Below are positions 12,485-27,246 of a DNA stretch of 64,000 nt, in pieces. Made by a program: the position numbers and the translations under genes. Under the pieces are notes generated by a model, which was given only the letters and a program-made list of their open reading frames with translations, was not told the origin of the DNA and searched no databases. The first letter of the stretch is position 1. Each line of letters opens with the position of its first letter. Source of the stretch: Ophthalmolycus amberensis (taxonomy: Eukaryota; Chordata; Actinopteri; Perciformes; Zoarcidae); NCBI GenBank assembly GCA_024529925.1, contig JAFEUB010001477.1, positions 62,001 to 126,000 on the forward strand. The letters are read 5' to 3'.

Positions 12485-14007
12485 TCAATGAAAATGGAAA
12501 GAGCTCCAAGAGATTGGGAGTAAGGTAAAAGAGTGAGGAAGGAGGTTTAGACACCGCATGTGGTTAATCCCCTGGATCCGGGGCTGGGGTCAGTGTTTGT
12601 CTTTCTTAAAATGATGATATCGTCTTAAATTGAACTATTAGGAGGACAGTCTTCATAATCTACTTGAAAGAATTGTGACTCTGCTGCCACCTCGTGGACC
12701 AAGTCATTCAATAGACATTAAAGCTTGAACAAGTAAACACATCTCTTACTGTCCAATCAAATTATATATACCCAAAGAAGATGCAATAAGTACAACAATA
12801 GTTCAGTTCATTTCAGCTGTACTTATTTATTTTCCATTTTCCACAATCAAAATTAAATTACATATACATATAAAACATGTAGAATTATTTTGCTCAAGAC
12901 TGATCAGTCAGTGGTTGAATAGACAAGGCGTTGGTCTTTTTATGGCTCCAAGACTATAAGATTAAGGTTACTGCAGTACAGCCTCCCACTTTCTAACATC
13001 TCTCGCTTTCATCCTTTTCTTTTTCTGTCACCCTGACTTTCTCCTTGAAACAGACACATGTTTTGTTTAATATTCATTGGAATTACAGAGCTTCACAGTG
13101 CACAGTTTTCACTTTTAACTACATGTCAAAATTAAGTAGGGATTCTGGCAGGAGAGAATTTGAAACACGAGTCTCTTGCTGTGCGACAAAGAAATTATAC
13201 AAAATCGGACACAATCATGGTGACGTTTTTTCAACAACCCGTGCCTCATTAATGGCTTTTAAAAGGTGTAAGGTGATCAAAGGTAAAACAAACAAAAAAT
13301 GACAACGCAACAGGAAGTGGTCATGATGTTATACTCACATTCACTGAAATGTATGACTCTCTCGGTCATATGTAAATGCAGTAAACCTACAGTATACATT
13401 CAAATATACATTAATGATTTGAAAATTAAGTTGAAGACACATGATGCTCATCAAAATGATTTGAACTATTGCTGAATAGTTAAGTTCTTTTGTGAAAGCA
13501 CTTCTACAGTCACTGGATGTTGGATGACCTTACTCATATGAAGAATATATTTATTTACACAATGAAGAACATTTAGTCATGCCGTTTTTAGTTTAGTTAT
13601 GGACACACAAAGAATATTCACATTCAAAAGTCAAAGCAGAGGTACATGACAGCAAACACAATGTTCAATACTTTCATACGCGTCCTGGAATAGGTATTAC
13701 TGCATGTGATGTTACAGAAACAGACTACTGTACTTGTGCACTTTTAAGTCACTTGAATAGAAATGATGTGTACTATGGATGATGTAGCTGTGAAAATGGT
13801 AATAAAACAACTCATTGATTGATATTTAACCGGACAGTAAGTCAAGGAGTTTATAGATTTTAAAGAAGACTATGTTAATCCATCAATAATGGATCAAATA
13901 TTTTAAATGAATGACTTTTATTTGTATTAATCTATTTATATTCTCCCCTTAAAGATCCATCTACAAATGAATGGTGAGACCAGCCGGGACCTTTGTTACA
14001 TGTCATC

Positions 14008-14024
14008 CTCTCTCTCTCTCTCTC
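14008..14024. repeat. Short (CT)n tract
   Basis: About eight CT units. Confidence 0.75.
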
Positions 14025-14830
14025 GCTTTCCCTCAGTTCCTGTTACCTTGCTACCAAAAATAAAGGCATAAATGATTGAATTAAAAAAATATTATGAATA
14101 ATTAGTGTGTTCCCTTTCATGTCCAATTTGGAAGCAATCAATATTTGATTTATGAGCAGTTTCAAGGCTCTCTCCTCCATCGAGGACAAGAGTGTGACAT
14201 TGGTGGTTAAATAGTCAAACTCCTGATGTCTCCCATCAGAGCTCTTTGCTCTCTTTGAAGGTATTTCTTTCTATGTGCTGCATTATTCAGCATTCTCTCA
14301 GCTCATCCCTCGTATTACAGTATATACAGAAAGTAAAGAACACATTGAAATTTCATATCTAAAAATAATTAAATGTAATAAATTATTGTAAAATGATTTA
14401 ATTGCGCAATATACTTTTTCAAAATAAAATTTATCACAAATTCCTTATCGACAGAAAGTGCAACTACAGATTAAATATTAGTGGAGGTCGTTCTTTCACA
14501 ACATAATCTCTCTGCTTCCTTCAGCTCTCTGATGAATAAAAGTGAGGAGGAGCACATTGCTGTTGAACCTTGTTCATCCAAACTGACTTGGGGATCCAAA
14601 TAATGAAGGAAAAATACGTCTCCTTTTAATTGAGTGTAAGATTACTTTTTTTTGGCATATGTAAAGTGTTGGCATATGTAAAGGCTTCAAATATTAAACT
14701 ACATCACATGGGGAAGATATAAAATGTTGCACTGGCACAAAAAAATAAAACAAAGAGTTAGGTTGGATTTGGGGTAAATTATTGCTTAAAAGAATGTCCT
14801 GCAGTCCCCCTTTCCTGATACTCAAAGACA

Positions 14831-14868
14831 CTCTCTCTCTCTCTCTCTCTCTTGCACGCACACGCACT

Positions 14869-14959
<91 letters not shown>
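14831..14959. repeat. Compound (CT)n / (CA)n microsatellite
   Basis: Eleven CT units (14831-14852), an 18-bp spacer, then about 44 CA units (14871-14959). This is the longest dinucleotide run in the window. Confidence 0.95.
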
Positions 14960-14960
<1 letters not shown>

Positions 14961-15591
14961 ATTTCTCTGCTCTGGTTTCCCCTGAACTGACGTCGTCCAA
15001 AGTGCCTTGCAGGATCATCCATGAACTCTTCTGAGGTAAAGAAATAAGACACAGTACTAACACATGACAAATATTCTGTAGAACAGCCTCTACCGTACAC
15101 AACTATTAGTTCAAAGACAAACGTCCATAAAGGGAAAAAGATTCCACCTTAAAAAAAAACACGTTATTGATGCCGCTGCTTCAACTGAAGTGGGTCTTCT
15201 AACATTTACAGTTTTCAGTTTACATCATCACACAAAACTGACACAAAGTTCTATGTTCCAAAAGAGGATTTGTCTATGTATTACTGAACCTGCAATGTAT
15301 TTTTAAAAGAACCTGGTTTCATTTAAAGGAGCATTTACTCTCCACCATGAAGTCCAGCTAAGTGTACAGTGGCCTTTGAAACCTGGGTGTTGTTTCTGTT
15401 GAGAGAGCGAAAAGGGGGAGTTGAGAGTTCTTTGTGCGTCTGTTCTTATTTTTATAACAGTGATCACATGACTAGTTCTATTTGAATGGGGTCGCTAGTG
15501 ATCATCCAACTCTGCAGTATCCCTCTGCTCTTAGCCCATAACTTTACTGTTTTAGTTCACTCTTACGCCTCTCATGGGGTTGTTTTTAACT

Positions 15592-15780
15592 GCAACAGGC
15601 AGCTGTTTTTGGCGAAACTACTCTAAAAATCCACTGTAAACTACCTGCTCAGTACCAAACAGCTGATAAACAAAGTGAGCAACTAGCTGGTGAACTTGGT
15701 GCAGCATTTAGCAGCTAAAAAGACCATCATTTTCCCAGGAGTTGGTCTAGAAACAAAAACAGAGCTAAAAGCAGAGTGAA
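15592..15780 (+). repeat. Dispersed repeat, copy 1
   Basis: This block is clearly related to the reverse complement of 32060-32290. Shared words include ACTACCTGCTC, GCATTTAG(C/T)AGCTAAA and AAAACAGAGCTAAAAG in the same order and similar spacing. It is non-coding and looks like a fish SINE or MITE of unknown family. The ends are approximate. Confidence 0.75.
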
Positions 15781-16476
15781 TATTGGACTTACATTCATCA
15801 GCGAAAAAAAAGAATGCTAATGCTGCTTCAAATCTTCTGGATGTGTAAATAAGCAACTGTTAGCTCATTACAGACAATGACAAACAAACAACAGCTGTGT
15901 CCCATGAGTTAAAAACACCATCCAGACTTTTTGGCTGACATTTTTGGAGATAGACAGACCAGTGACACTGAATTACTGTCTAACTGTCGTGGTGTGAGGC
16001 TGTTTGAGATGTTACATCTCAATTACTTTTGATTAAAGTCATGGCTGTCAGGTGTGAATCAGCAAATGTCTCAGTAAAATTACCAGCAGCTGTCACAGTG
16101 TCTTTCATTATTTACTGTCACTGTGGCTGCAACAGGATGTGTCTCTTGATCACATCATTAGATACAAATTAATTAAAACTGAGCTATTTGATACTCACGG
16201 GTGAATTCTGCTGGAGAAGAGAATGCCTTAAAGTTTCCTCCTTTATATCATCCTTCAATCTCACAACTAAGATGGAAAGCCAAAGGCTTTAGCGTACAGG
16301 CCAGAACTTATCACTAAGGGCTTTCATCCCTGACTGGTTTAGTAGAAAACTTCAAGTAGAAGATGATGGTTGAGACAAGGGTTTTCCTAACTGGTTAACT
16401 GGTCAAAATAAAATGAATGTTGCTGAGGTTGGTGCTAGTTTATAGTCAAGGGATCAGAGTTGGAATTAGTTTAGTT

Positions 16477-16482
16477 TTTATT
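16477..16482 (-). terminator. Candidate poly(A) signal for slc4a8
   Basis: AATAAA on the minus strand, the first one downstream of the proposed slc4a8 stop codon. It would give a 3' UTR of about 0.35 kb. The family often has longer 3' UTRs, so a distal site is also possible. Confidence 0.35.
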
Positions 16483-16827
16483 TTAAACAAATACGCTTTA
16501 AAAAATATTTCTAGTCCTCGCAAAGATAAAAGTGCATGTGTATGTCTATCTATGTGCGTGTGCTACGTTCTCTTTGTCTGTATGCTTGTGGACAGTATTA
16601 TGTGTTGCTGTTAGCTGGTTGCAATCATCAAGACCTTTTTCTCTAAGCACTGAAGTGGCTGACGGTCAAAGCAGCCAAATCACAGTGTCCTGTGGTCCAG
16701 AACGTGTCAAGACTGCGGACATCTTTTACTCGTTCATGAACGCAATCCCTTCAATCCTGCAGAGAAAAACACACAAACCCAGAATTAACACAGCACAGAG
16801 CACAGTTTGGCTGCCCTCAATTTGCAA

Positions 16828-19800
16828 TTACCAATCATTGCAACAATAGCGCAGCACAAAATAAGTGAGTGACATCAATGTGCAGCGGGAATATTTCCAG
16901 GTAACGGGGTGAGGAAAAAGAGGGTATGGCCTTGCCTTCTTAGCAGCTACAGGACAAATGTCCCTTTGATTGGAGTTGAGGGATTTCCACACGGTGGTTT
17001 TAGACATTTCATCAGATATATTAATATCAGAGGGGTCACACCTAAGGAGCAGGGAGAGGAAAAGGAGGGTGAGAGCAGAAAGAAGAGTGTTGGGAGTAAG
17101 TTGGTTGCTTAGGGAGAGGTCTCAGTGTGTTAGCATTCACATGGTGCACTTGACAGCAGATCACCACACACCAAACAAGACAAGCGTGCATATAGATTGA
17201 CAGGAAAGTGAAGCATTTCTCTCATAATCTTACCACTCTGATCATCTGGTGTCCATCCTGTCCATTTGAGTGTGTGTGGGGGTTCATGTGTGTGTGCTCA
17301 CCTGAGGTCATGTGCTTTGAGGGTCTGGGCGGGCTTGCTACTCTCCATGGGAATCTGAACAGCAGTTGTATCTTCCTTCGTTGTAGTGAGCATAATCTGT
17401 GATTCCTACAAGACACATCAATGCCACAAACGTGCAGTCAATAGATGCATGTTTATTCATTTTCATCTGTGTATTTCAAGATTCCATTCAGACTACCTCT
17501 TCTATCGATTTGGAGGCATCATCAAGGTTTTTTTTCTTCCACTCAGGCATTAAGTCATCCAGGTAACTTAGCTCTCGGTCGGAGAAACAGCAGTCCAGCA
17601 GTTTGCGAACAAAAACCAGAGCCAGCACCTTCAGGCACAGGATGGAAAAGGTTTTTAAAATTTTTAAAAGGGAGGGAGGGAGGAGAGAGAGAGAGAGAGA
17701 GAGAGGAGGTTGGCGGTTGCCAGCTCACCATCATTGGGAAGACGATAGCGGCAGGTGAGGTCTTAATGAACCAGAGCAGCAGCAGACAGGTGAGCTGTGT
17801 CAGAGTGAACAGGTGCACTTTCCTCAAGGGGACGTGACGCAGGTAGATGAAGTCTGGCTGGTGCTTCGCCGGCATGCCGAACAACTTTAGACGGTCAAAG
17901 AACTGAGAAGTGGCCGCAGTTGGTGGAGAAGTTAGAGACAAAGAGGGACGAGGAGAGAGATGAATGAACGAGATCAGAGAAGGAAGACAGGTGGTGAATA
18001 TGGCAAGAGAGAGAGAAAGTGTTTATGAATGACACATTTAGTTGGATTAGTCTGACAATCAACTGTCAGGCCTCACTGAAATGGAACGGAATTAATTAGA
18101 TCAGGAGAGGGCGTCACAGGGACAGCCAAATTAAAAAGATGGAGAGGGCATACGAATAACCTCGGACATTTTGTATTTGAATGACTCCCAGCTGAAGCAA
18201 TAGGTATGAATATAGTAAAAGTTGAACACATATCTGTTTATTGCATCTTGCAAATTATTCACAAGTTCCGGACTGTAAAAAACACGACAACACACTACAC
18301 TACAACCAGGGGGTGCAAAAGTCAGACATATTCTAATTGTACTACAGTGTCTCTATTGTAAATATTTTTATTTTACCATAAAGGATATTGTTCCTGTGTC
18401 ACATTTCACGTTACCTGTATGCCTTTTAATGAAGAGACTCCCATGTAAAGGAAAACACCATACAGCACTGGCATAGGAATGAACTGGAAAAAAACCAAAA
18501 TACATCAATGAGCTTTGATGACAAACATTATCCAAAATATCCCAGCCAGAAGGGAAGCAGCATTATTGCATAGCTTGTCTGACTAACCTGCAGAGCTCCA
18601 GTCATGAATATAGAGCAGCCCATGAGCAGGAAGATGACCAGGCCAGTGAGCCTCTGTTCCCTGATGCCCAGGAAGCGAGGCTGCTCTCCTGGAGCCGAGC
18701 TTTCTGACTCCAGCTTCAGGCTGTTGACGTGAGAGATGGACAGCACCGTGGCTGCTACGAACCAGGGCAAGCCCATGATGGAGCACACCGCCAGCATCAC
18801 TCCGACGATGAGCAGGTCCAGGTGGTACCCACAGCCCTTCTGCAAACCAGAGAGACGGTCAGTTACGTACACGTATAGCTGAGCTACAGTTTGCAGCTCA
18901 CTAGCTGTTGGAAGCAACAGTGCAAAGCAGATGTATATTGTCTTACCAGCAGTTTGTGCTCTTTGCGGTTGATGATGACGGCAGTTATCTGTTGGTCCAT
19001 GAAGATGAGGATGGTGCACAGAAGAGCAGGAATAGTTGCAGCCAGGACTGTCCACCATGGGTTGCTTCCTATTGGATTGATCAACCAACCTCGGTCATCT
19101 CTGGTAGGCTGGAAGATCACAATAGAGTGGAGTGAGGCCACGATTCACACATGAGCATGTGGCGTTCATATTAAGGTCCGCACTATAATCATTAATTCCT
19201 CTATACCTGGAATTTGCTGGGCACCTTCAACTTCTGGGAGGGCACTCCAATGACATAATCAAGCAGAACCATGACGGCAATGGTGAGAAACACCGCAAAG
19301 TCACTGATCATGGATCGCACCTGGGCAGGAGAGATAACAACACCAAGGGATCGGTGGTTACTGATGTGGCATGTCAGGTTTGTGAATATCTGGTCACACC
19401 TTTGCTTAGCGAGCAGTCATATACTTCGAATACCTTGGTGGGGAAATAACGACTTGTCTTGAATTGTTTGAGGAACGCAGACATGAAGAAAGTCGAGAAG
19501 AACAAGATGGTGGACCAGAAGAGAACATCTGGGGTGTAGGGGCCATGGTGGCCACATGCTGTCCCAACAAAGTGGCCCTGCTGACTGATACACTCCTGTA
19601 GAGATTTACAGATCGGTTACATTAGAACAAAATTGCCTGAGTTGACTCTCGTAAAAATAAATCAAAAGGCTGTTTTATCTAAATTATATGACGGACAGGA
19701 AGGAGTCTACAAAGCTTAAAGAAACAAGACAAGCTTTTAGTGTGCTCAGTTATACACACAGCAGTGAAAGGTTAGTCAATTAGATGTCCTTGTGAGAGGC

Positions 19801-22800
19801 GAGCTGCCCACGGGAAGGTGAGTGGGTTAGTTGAATGTTAACAAAAGTAAACCCGTTGGAGCAAAAGCAGTGTGTGCTCAATGTGGAAGTTACACTGAGA
19901 TTAGGTGTCAGAGTGTGTGTGTGTGTGTGTTTCCACATAGTTACATTACCTTGACAGTAAGGTTGGTCCAGGGTACTTCAGCTGCTGTGATGTTTCTCGC
20001 GCTCCACAGTTGTAAGGTTTTATTACTGGGGTTATCAGGCTCTGCACACCTACAGCTACAGAGAATGGACAGCACAACACAGATTTACAAAACTGGGCTT
20101 GCAGGCTTTTATCACTAAAATTAGGCCAGACATGAAGGGAACAGCGTTCTAGGATGTGATCTGAAGGCTTGTAGAGGAGAGCAGAAACGTGGAGAGAGCA
20201 AAGGTGAAGCCACAATGTGAAGAGAGGCCTGTAGAGAGAACGACAGCTGTATATTCTTAAAGGACAACAAACAATGAAAAATGAAAAATCTGCCATATGA
20301 GCCCGCAAAGTGAAAATTGTGTTACTCACTACGCCAGTGTGAGTTTGTCTAGATCACTGTTTGCATTGTAGGGGTAGACTTCTCCCAGGTGGATTAGCTT
20401 CTCCAAGGCCTCGTAGATGAAGATGAGGCAGATCAGGGCGGCAAAGGCCTCCTCTGTGAACCGAGTTATGTAGCACACCAGAGAGCTCGCATCAGTGGCA
20501 ACCAGAATCAAACACAGCACGGCCGTCCACAGGCCGATGCAAGTCCTCAGAGACAGATAGGACAGGTCGTAGTCCCTGATGTGAAAAGAGAAGAGAGGAA
20601 TACAGGGACTACATAACCAGTCGACTACAGTGGTGATGATACAAATGTCACAGACAGGTTGTTGTCATACATACTTGCAGAACTTGTAGAGGATTTTCTC
20701 AAAAACCAGCACAGGACCTGTGCTGCCCAGAATGGTGAGAGGCTGACCAGCAAACACAGAGTAGGCTACTCCAGTCATAGACGCACCGAGTAAGGACTCT
20801 ATGGCACTCTACAACACATGGTGGAAATACAGAGTGTATGTCTCGTATTCAGTAACATGTACACTGTCCATACTGTATTCATAATCTTCCAATCCCACTG
20901 CAGTATGTTACTGTGTCTGAGTGTGTTTGTGCCCTTACGATGCGTCCCTCTGTCGCCTCCCCCAGCAGTCCTCCAAAGGTGATGACAGGAGACATGCAGG
21001 CACAGTAGAGGAAGAGGAAGGAGGCCACACACTGGAGGTTAAGACCATCCTTAAAGTCACTCAGATAGAACGGAGCTTTCCTCTTGATGTCCAGTATCAG
21101 ACCACCAAACAACCTGATCACGGTACACAGCAAAAAAAGAGGGGCGCGGCAGTTTAGAACACAACCTGGTGAAGAAATAGATATGTAGAGATATAATATC
21201 AAGCTGACACACCCAAGTGTCCTCGAATACAATTCTACATCAAGGTTTAAAAAGTGTTTTGGTGCATGTTTTTTTCTTTTAGGCTATCACACTTGGGTTG
21301 TCACTTTCTTATCCCACGTCAGCTCCTCACAAATGAAAGTTTAGATTCTTTAGCCCCAGCGACATATCCCTTCAGTAAACAAAACAGGTGCTAAATCCAT
21401 GTTCTCCACAGCCTGTTTGGAAGACAGCACATCAGTCTACATCTATGTTATTTCCCAGTTGTGGGGATCAAATATTTTTATTTTTGAAACCTGAATTTGT
21501 CTGTATTGTTGTATTTTAACCTTGTATTATAGAAGCCATTACTGAAGCAACAAGCCTGTGTAATTAACCTGCAGATAACAGCTCACCTTCCCGTTCTCTG
21601 TAGCTCTGGTCCGTGATGCTCAGCATGTAGTTCTTCCTCTACCTGGCAGGTTGAGCCATTAGGGACTCCTGGCATCTTTCTCTTCTCCTGCAGGTATCCA
21701 ATACCAGTCCAGGAACAGACGAATAAAATAAAAAAAGCTCAACATTTACATACATATACATCCACTCTTGGTTGCATCTACGTTCTAGCTAAAATTCAAA
21801 CCTGAAGAGTAAATCTCATCACAGCTGTGTACCTGAGAGGGGACACTCTTTGGGGGCTCAATGCGGATGGAGGGGTCCCACTCTCCTGGTGGTAGAACCG
21901 TCACCTGATCTAGAAACTCATCTATCCCAGCCAGCAGGTCACTTCTGTCCTTTGCCTTGTAGGCTACATCATGAAAGATCTGGTCCAGACACAAGTGAGG
22001 GCAGGGGAAGCTTAACTGCCTGCCATCGCAATACAGATGTTGGGATTTGAATTGTTCTGTGAAAGTTTCTTAGTTAGATTTGACTTGGCAGAGCTTTCTT
22101 ACTTCATCTGTCATGATAGTCGCCATAGAGCGTCCAATTTCGTGGTATTGCTGAGCCTTTCCATCTTGGCCCAGGAGAATGAAGAGGAACCTGATATTTG
22201 TCGGCAGATGATTTAGAGTATATCAAGCATTCCCGGATTACTGAATTGACATTTGATTTCATGACTTAACCATGGTGGCCGTCTACCTGGTAGGTATGGG
22301 GACCTCAGTGAGTCCGGTGAGCAGCACAGCAGGGGAGAGGCGGACAAAGGCCACAATGGGCCTCTCCAGGAAGTCCAGTTCTCCCACCAATACATTGGAG
22401 GCCTCTGCACCCTCTGGGATCTTCTTCATAAAGTGCGTGTCAACCTGGTGAGACAAGTCAGAAGTTAACATCAGTTAAGAATACAAAAAAAGACTTAAAT
22501 CCAGCGGTGCACTGAGATTCTTGCATCCTGTAACTTCAGAACTAACAATGCAAATAGAAATGTCGTTAATGTGCATAAAGCTGTCCCACCACAGGTGCAG
22601 CAGAATGCCAGAGAACCCAGCTAGCATTTCAGTGCTCAGGATATTAAACTGTACAGATATGCACAAAAATCCCTGGTGGAAGTTAATGGCTAAATGGAAG
22701 CTTTCATCTTTGCCCTTTGTGGCTGTACTTAACAGTCTCGCAGTGATGAGCTGCTGCTGTGGGATGCACTTTGAACAAATGTAGTTCTCCTGTTGTTTCC

Positions 22801-24367
22801 TAGAGGGAACTATGTGACCTAATTGTTGACAGCACAGTGCACCAAACATTGATTATAGATAGACACGTATCGAACAAATATACAAGCAAAAAACACTGCC
22901 GTTGTCCGAAGTGTTAATCCACCCTTTTATATATTCAAGTTCTATTGTGGTCTTCACAACATCTACCGATAAACGTAAACTGCAGCACATTATTGACTGC
23001 CTGCTTATTTACTTTGCTTGTTTGAGTGGCGTCCTGTCCGCCACCATTCTTGGCGGGTTCTGTAGCTGCCGGAGGGTGGGGAGATGTGGCTGACCCTGTT
23101 AGACAGTAAGGGTGTGTGTATGTGTGTTTGAGAGAGAGACAGACAGAGAGAGAGAATCTGAGTTAGTGCAAATATCTATTGGCCTGCCAAGTGCAAAGTA
23201 AAAAAACGCCAGTAAGGCAATATATCGCCCGTTTGTTCGGAAACAGGCTTTGGCAGTAAGTTTCTGAAAGCATTAAATGTCACTGCTTAGAAATCCTGCT
23301 TTTGTATGTGTCTGTCTGTTTCTTAGTCTTGTTGCTTTTAGTCTCCTCTATGTCTACTTTTATTAGTTTGTCTACGTCCATCATTCTGATAAAAAAATCT
23401 TAAATCTTATGTAATTATCATATCAAGCAGACCTGTCTCTAACTTAAGTAATTATAAGTCAACTCATATGTCCATGACTTTCTGTTTCTGTAGCCAGATG
23501 TACAAAAGTAATTATAGTTTAAATCCATGACAGTGGATTTCTACATATGAGTCATACCAAGAAATGATCTGTGATAACGAAATGTTTGTCACCCACCTGT
23601 CAGATGGGTCTCTGAGTGTTTGCGGGTTCCCTCAGCGATGGAGCGCACGATGGGCATCAGGTTCTTCTTCTTCTCATTCTGGTGGTGGTGTCTCTTCAGC
23701 AGAGCCTCACGCACCTTCACTCTCACAGTGTCGTCCAGCTCATGGGACGCCTCCTGGTGGTCCAGCACCATGTCTGCAACACACAAACAAAGAAACACGC
23801 ATGAGAAGCACAATAAGTTATTTCCTCTGAAGGTATACAAATATTGATTTGAGAGAGCCACATTCCAAGTGAGAGAGAGACATCTGATTTCCATTTTAAA
23901 GCAATACATTTTTTTGCATTTGGTTTATTGCGTTGGATTTAGTAAAGTTACCCAATAAACAAATCCCTTGGTCCAATCTGTGCTATTTTGACCAGAACTT
24001 CAATCCATGTATGATCAATAAAAGAAAAACTAGCTAATAACCTATTTCAGATTCCCTGTGCTCCAACTACAGAGCCTTCTTTGAACTATGACATATTTGC
24101 CTTTTTCAGTTTTTCGGGTTTAATTTCTGTCATTAAAATGTAAAGGCAGTGCTGATAAGAAAGTACGTGTTGGAGGTGGTCAGTCAGTATGTGGCGAACA
24201 TATCAAGTCATGTGGGACTGCAGAGAATAATCACCATCTCTTTACCTCTCTCACCCCTTCTGCTCTCCTCCCTTCCAAGTCTTTTCTATTTCGCTTGCTG
24301 AGTCAGCACCAGCTCTTTCCTTCCTTATTTCCTTCCCTCCTCCACACTCAATCAAAGTGTCTGCCTG

Positions 24368-24402
<35 letters not shown>

Positions 24403-27207
24403 CAGTGCCTGCATTAATTCTGAGCACGCTTCAGGACCAGTGATAATATGTGATGCTCAGCGCCAGTATAATCAACAAGGACGGTGACAAGAGAACCACC
24501 TGAAATTAAATCAAAACACACAAATGCTACAGCTAACGTAGCCTCCACACACACTGGATGGATCACTTCCCCTCTAATTTAACACTACATCAACAGCTCT
24601 GCCTCCTCCGGTGTATCAGTTGACTGGTGACCATCAGTTACTCATACGATAATGAGATACATTCAATAATACCTGGCATACGCATCTTATGCTACTTCAA
24701 GCATTTCCTATTACAGTCTCTTGGTCTCAGTTTTTTGCCACGCTTTCAAAATCAAACAAGTAAAGAAATAAATAACTTTTTCGCCTCTATCTTGTCTACC
24801 ATCTCGGCTACTCTTGTTGAGTCCAGGTGCTGCTGGCAGGAGTCACATGGACAAGAGAGGAAAGTGAGAAGAGCGCTGGAGAGCTGGAGAAGAGGAATGA
24901 TTGCAGGCAACAAGGTAAATCAGGGTCATAATATGACCAAGAGGAAGACTGATTGATAGGGAGCCTTGAACCATGTGATCTTTTGTATGTGTGTATGTAC
25001 ATGTACTGTACAAGTGCGTCTGTGGTGCATGGACAAGAACGTGAAACCTAAATTTGAATTGCAGAAGCATTCAGCTAAAACATTTGCACTCGTCATTTGT
25101 GCATTTGTTTAGTTTTGTGTGTGTTTGTGGGTGAATGTTTGTATTCGTGTATAAATCATTTGTTTATCTGTCAGATTTTAAAACTGGGGTCATTCACGTG
25201 CATGAACAGTGCTTATCCAATCGTGTTTCTGCATGCAAATGAGCTTGAACTGTGCAGGCAGCAGCTTTATGTAATTGTAGAGTTCGATGCAAATAAGGTT
25301 CAACAGAAGTTCAGCTGCAGTATTTTAGGAAAGCACAACCACAGAAAAACCATGCAGCTGAAGTCTTTACAGCCACTGGTGAACTGTAAGTATGGAATGA
25401 CACGAGACAGTGTTGTGCTTGTTTGTGTTTACATCTCAAGACAGTAATTCAGGCTGTGCTATGATTGATAGTTGAGTCTGTGCATGTCTGTTTGTACATT
25501 TAATTTCTGCATTCAGCACGATGATAAAGCTCCCTGCAGACATGTACTCTAGGTGTGTGTGTCCTCCCTTAGTTAGGAGGATACATCGATTCGTAGAAGA
25601 CTTCCAGCTGAGATATGGAGCCTGTTTTATATCAATGAATGTAATAGTTGCTCCAGGACAGGAGCGAGAAGACAGGAAAACTAATTGTGAAATCACATAT
25701 CCATTTGAAAAAGTGTAGCCAGTCACTTACATCAATGATAAAAACTGATGTTTGTCTTTATGAAAAATTGTTCAGACAGAGCTTGGCTTTTTCTCTCGGA
25801 ATAGATAGCGCTCTGGTACTGAGATAAGAATGCATGTCAGTTAGAAAAATTGTCACCTGCAATCTCTTCGATGCTGTCAGCGTGCATGTCAAGTAACACG
25901 CTGCCATTGATGATGCAACTGCGGAGCTCAAACAGGCTGTGGAGGGAAAGAGTTGCGACATAGGGCTTGCTCCACCTCTCCCCTCCATCCTCCACGTCTT
26001 CCTCAAACTTCAGCCACCTGCGAGGTAAAGACAGGCGAGAAGTTTGCAAGTAGGAGAAAAGGTGAAGTGTACCGGTAATTACTTTTTTCTTTTGAATTCT
26101 GCTCATCAAATTTCCTACAACTTAAAAATGCTCCTAAATTTAAGAGAGCTCAAGAGGTTTCTTAAAAGTAGCGATGGTAATCTTCTTCTAAAACATTTTT
26201 GATATTTTTGTTGAAATTCTCATTATATCCAGACAGCAATCAATAAATAAAATACTCTGGTATCTGAGATATATAAATACATATATTATTCAATCCCTTG
26301 TTTATGAATTACAATTTTTTATTACAAATATATTTAAGATTGTCTCCCATGTTAAATGCCAATGATGATATTTAGGATTTCACAACTTTTTCAAAAATAG
26401 GAGCACAAATAGTTTGTCACTGATTGGCTTCTCATGCATGATTAATAACTTGTTGCTCTTAAATAGTTACTCCTACACTGTAAGTAGTGAGTTGCTTGAT
26501 GAATGTGTCTTAAGAACTTTTTACTCCCATGTTGGGTCTTTAGAGCATTTTAAGTGCAATTCTTAGAGTTTTAATCAGTACAGGCCCAGATCAATGCAGA
26601 CAGGAAGGATGGAGCATTCGATTATAAAATATAATATGTTTTCCCATCACAAACACACATCATGCTACGTTGTGGTTTCGCCATTCCCTCCCAGGAAAGA
26701 TGCTTTTGACATAAATATCCACACAATATGAGGGAAAGGTTTGAAATTAGCATGTGCAACTGAGATTTGGCATATGACCAGCATGAATGAGATCACAGTG
26801 TTTTGCTTCTCCCTTTGGTGCTTTTCACTTTGAGCAAAAGGATCAAAGAATGATCCACTAAGTTTTAATATAACTACAGCTGTAGAGCTGCAGGGCTGTC
26901 AGACACTTTATTGCCAAGCATTGTTGCAAAAGCTGCCAGGGGAAATCCTGACCTGGCTGTTTCCTTCCACTCAGCATCCTTGCCATCCTTCACACAGATC
27001 TCATCCAGCTCAGTGAACAGCTCGTGGGCCACATGTTCAGCATCCTCCTCTGTGCCCAGAATGAACTGGACGCGCTGGGACGGCGTGTCTGATGAAGGGA
27101 GATAATGTGAGGGAGGAATGAGAGGTGAACAGTGGTTCTCAAAAGACTTTCACAAACACACAACACTGCTTACTTTGTCATACACACCTTTTAAATGACT
27201 ACTGGGT

Positions 27208-27246
<39 letters not shown>

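Larger units (their letters stand above)
1..16476. other. Non-coding flank, no supportable gene
   Basis: I see no exon chain, no RNA gene and no recognisable protein family here. Open frames are short and mostly low-complexity translations of (CA)n, (TG)n, (GA)n and (CT)n tracts. The stretch probably is the region downstream of slc4a8 on its left side. It holds the microsatellites, the repeat near 8.2 kb, the G-rich tract near 12.45 kb and the dispersed repeat near 15.6 kb listed separately. Between those I see only AT-rich unique sequence. Distal regulatory elements could be present but cannot be recognised from one sequence. Confidence 0.6.

Noticed and set aside
12900..12970. tRNA-like text near GTGGTTGAATAGACAAGGCG
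   Set aside because: It has an A-box resemblance but no convincing B-box or cloverleaf, so no tRNA or SINE was called.
18891..19154. Plus-strand open frames over the slc4a8 exon at 18947-19108
   Set aside because: They are antisense shadows of a well-supported transporter exon.
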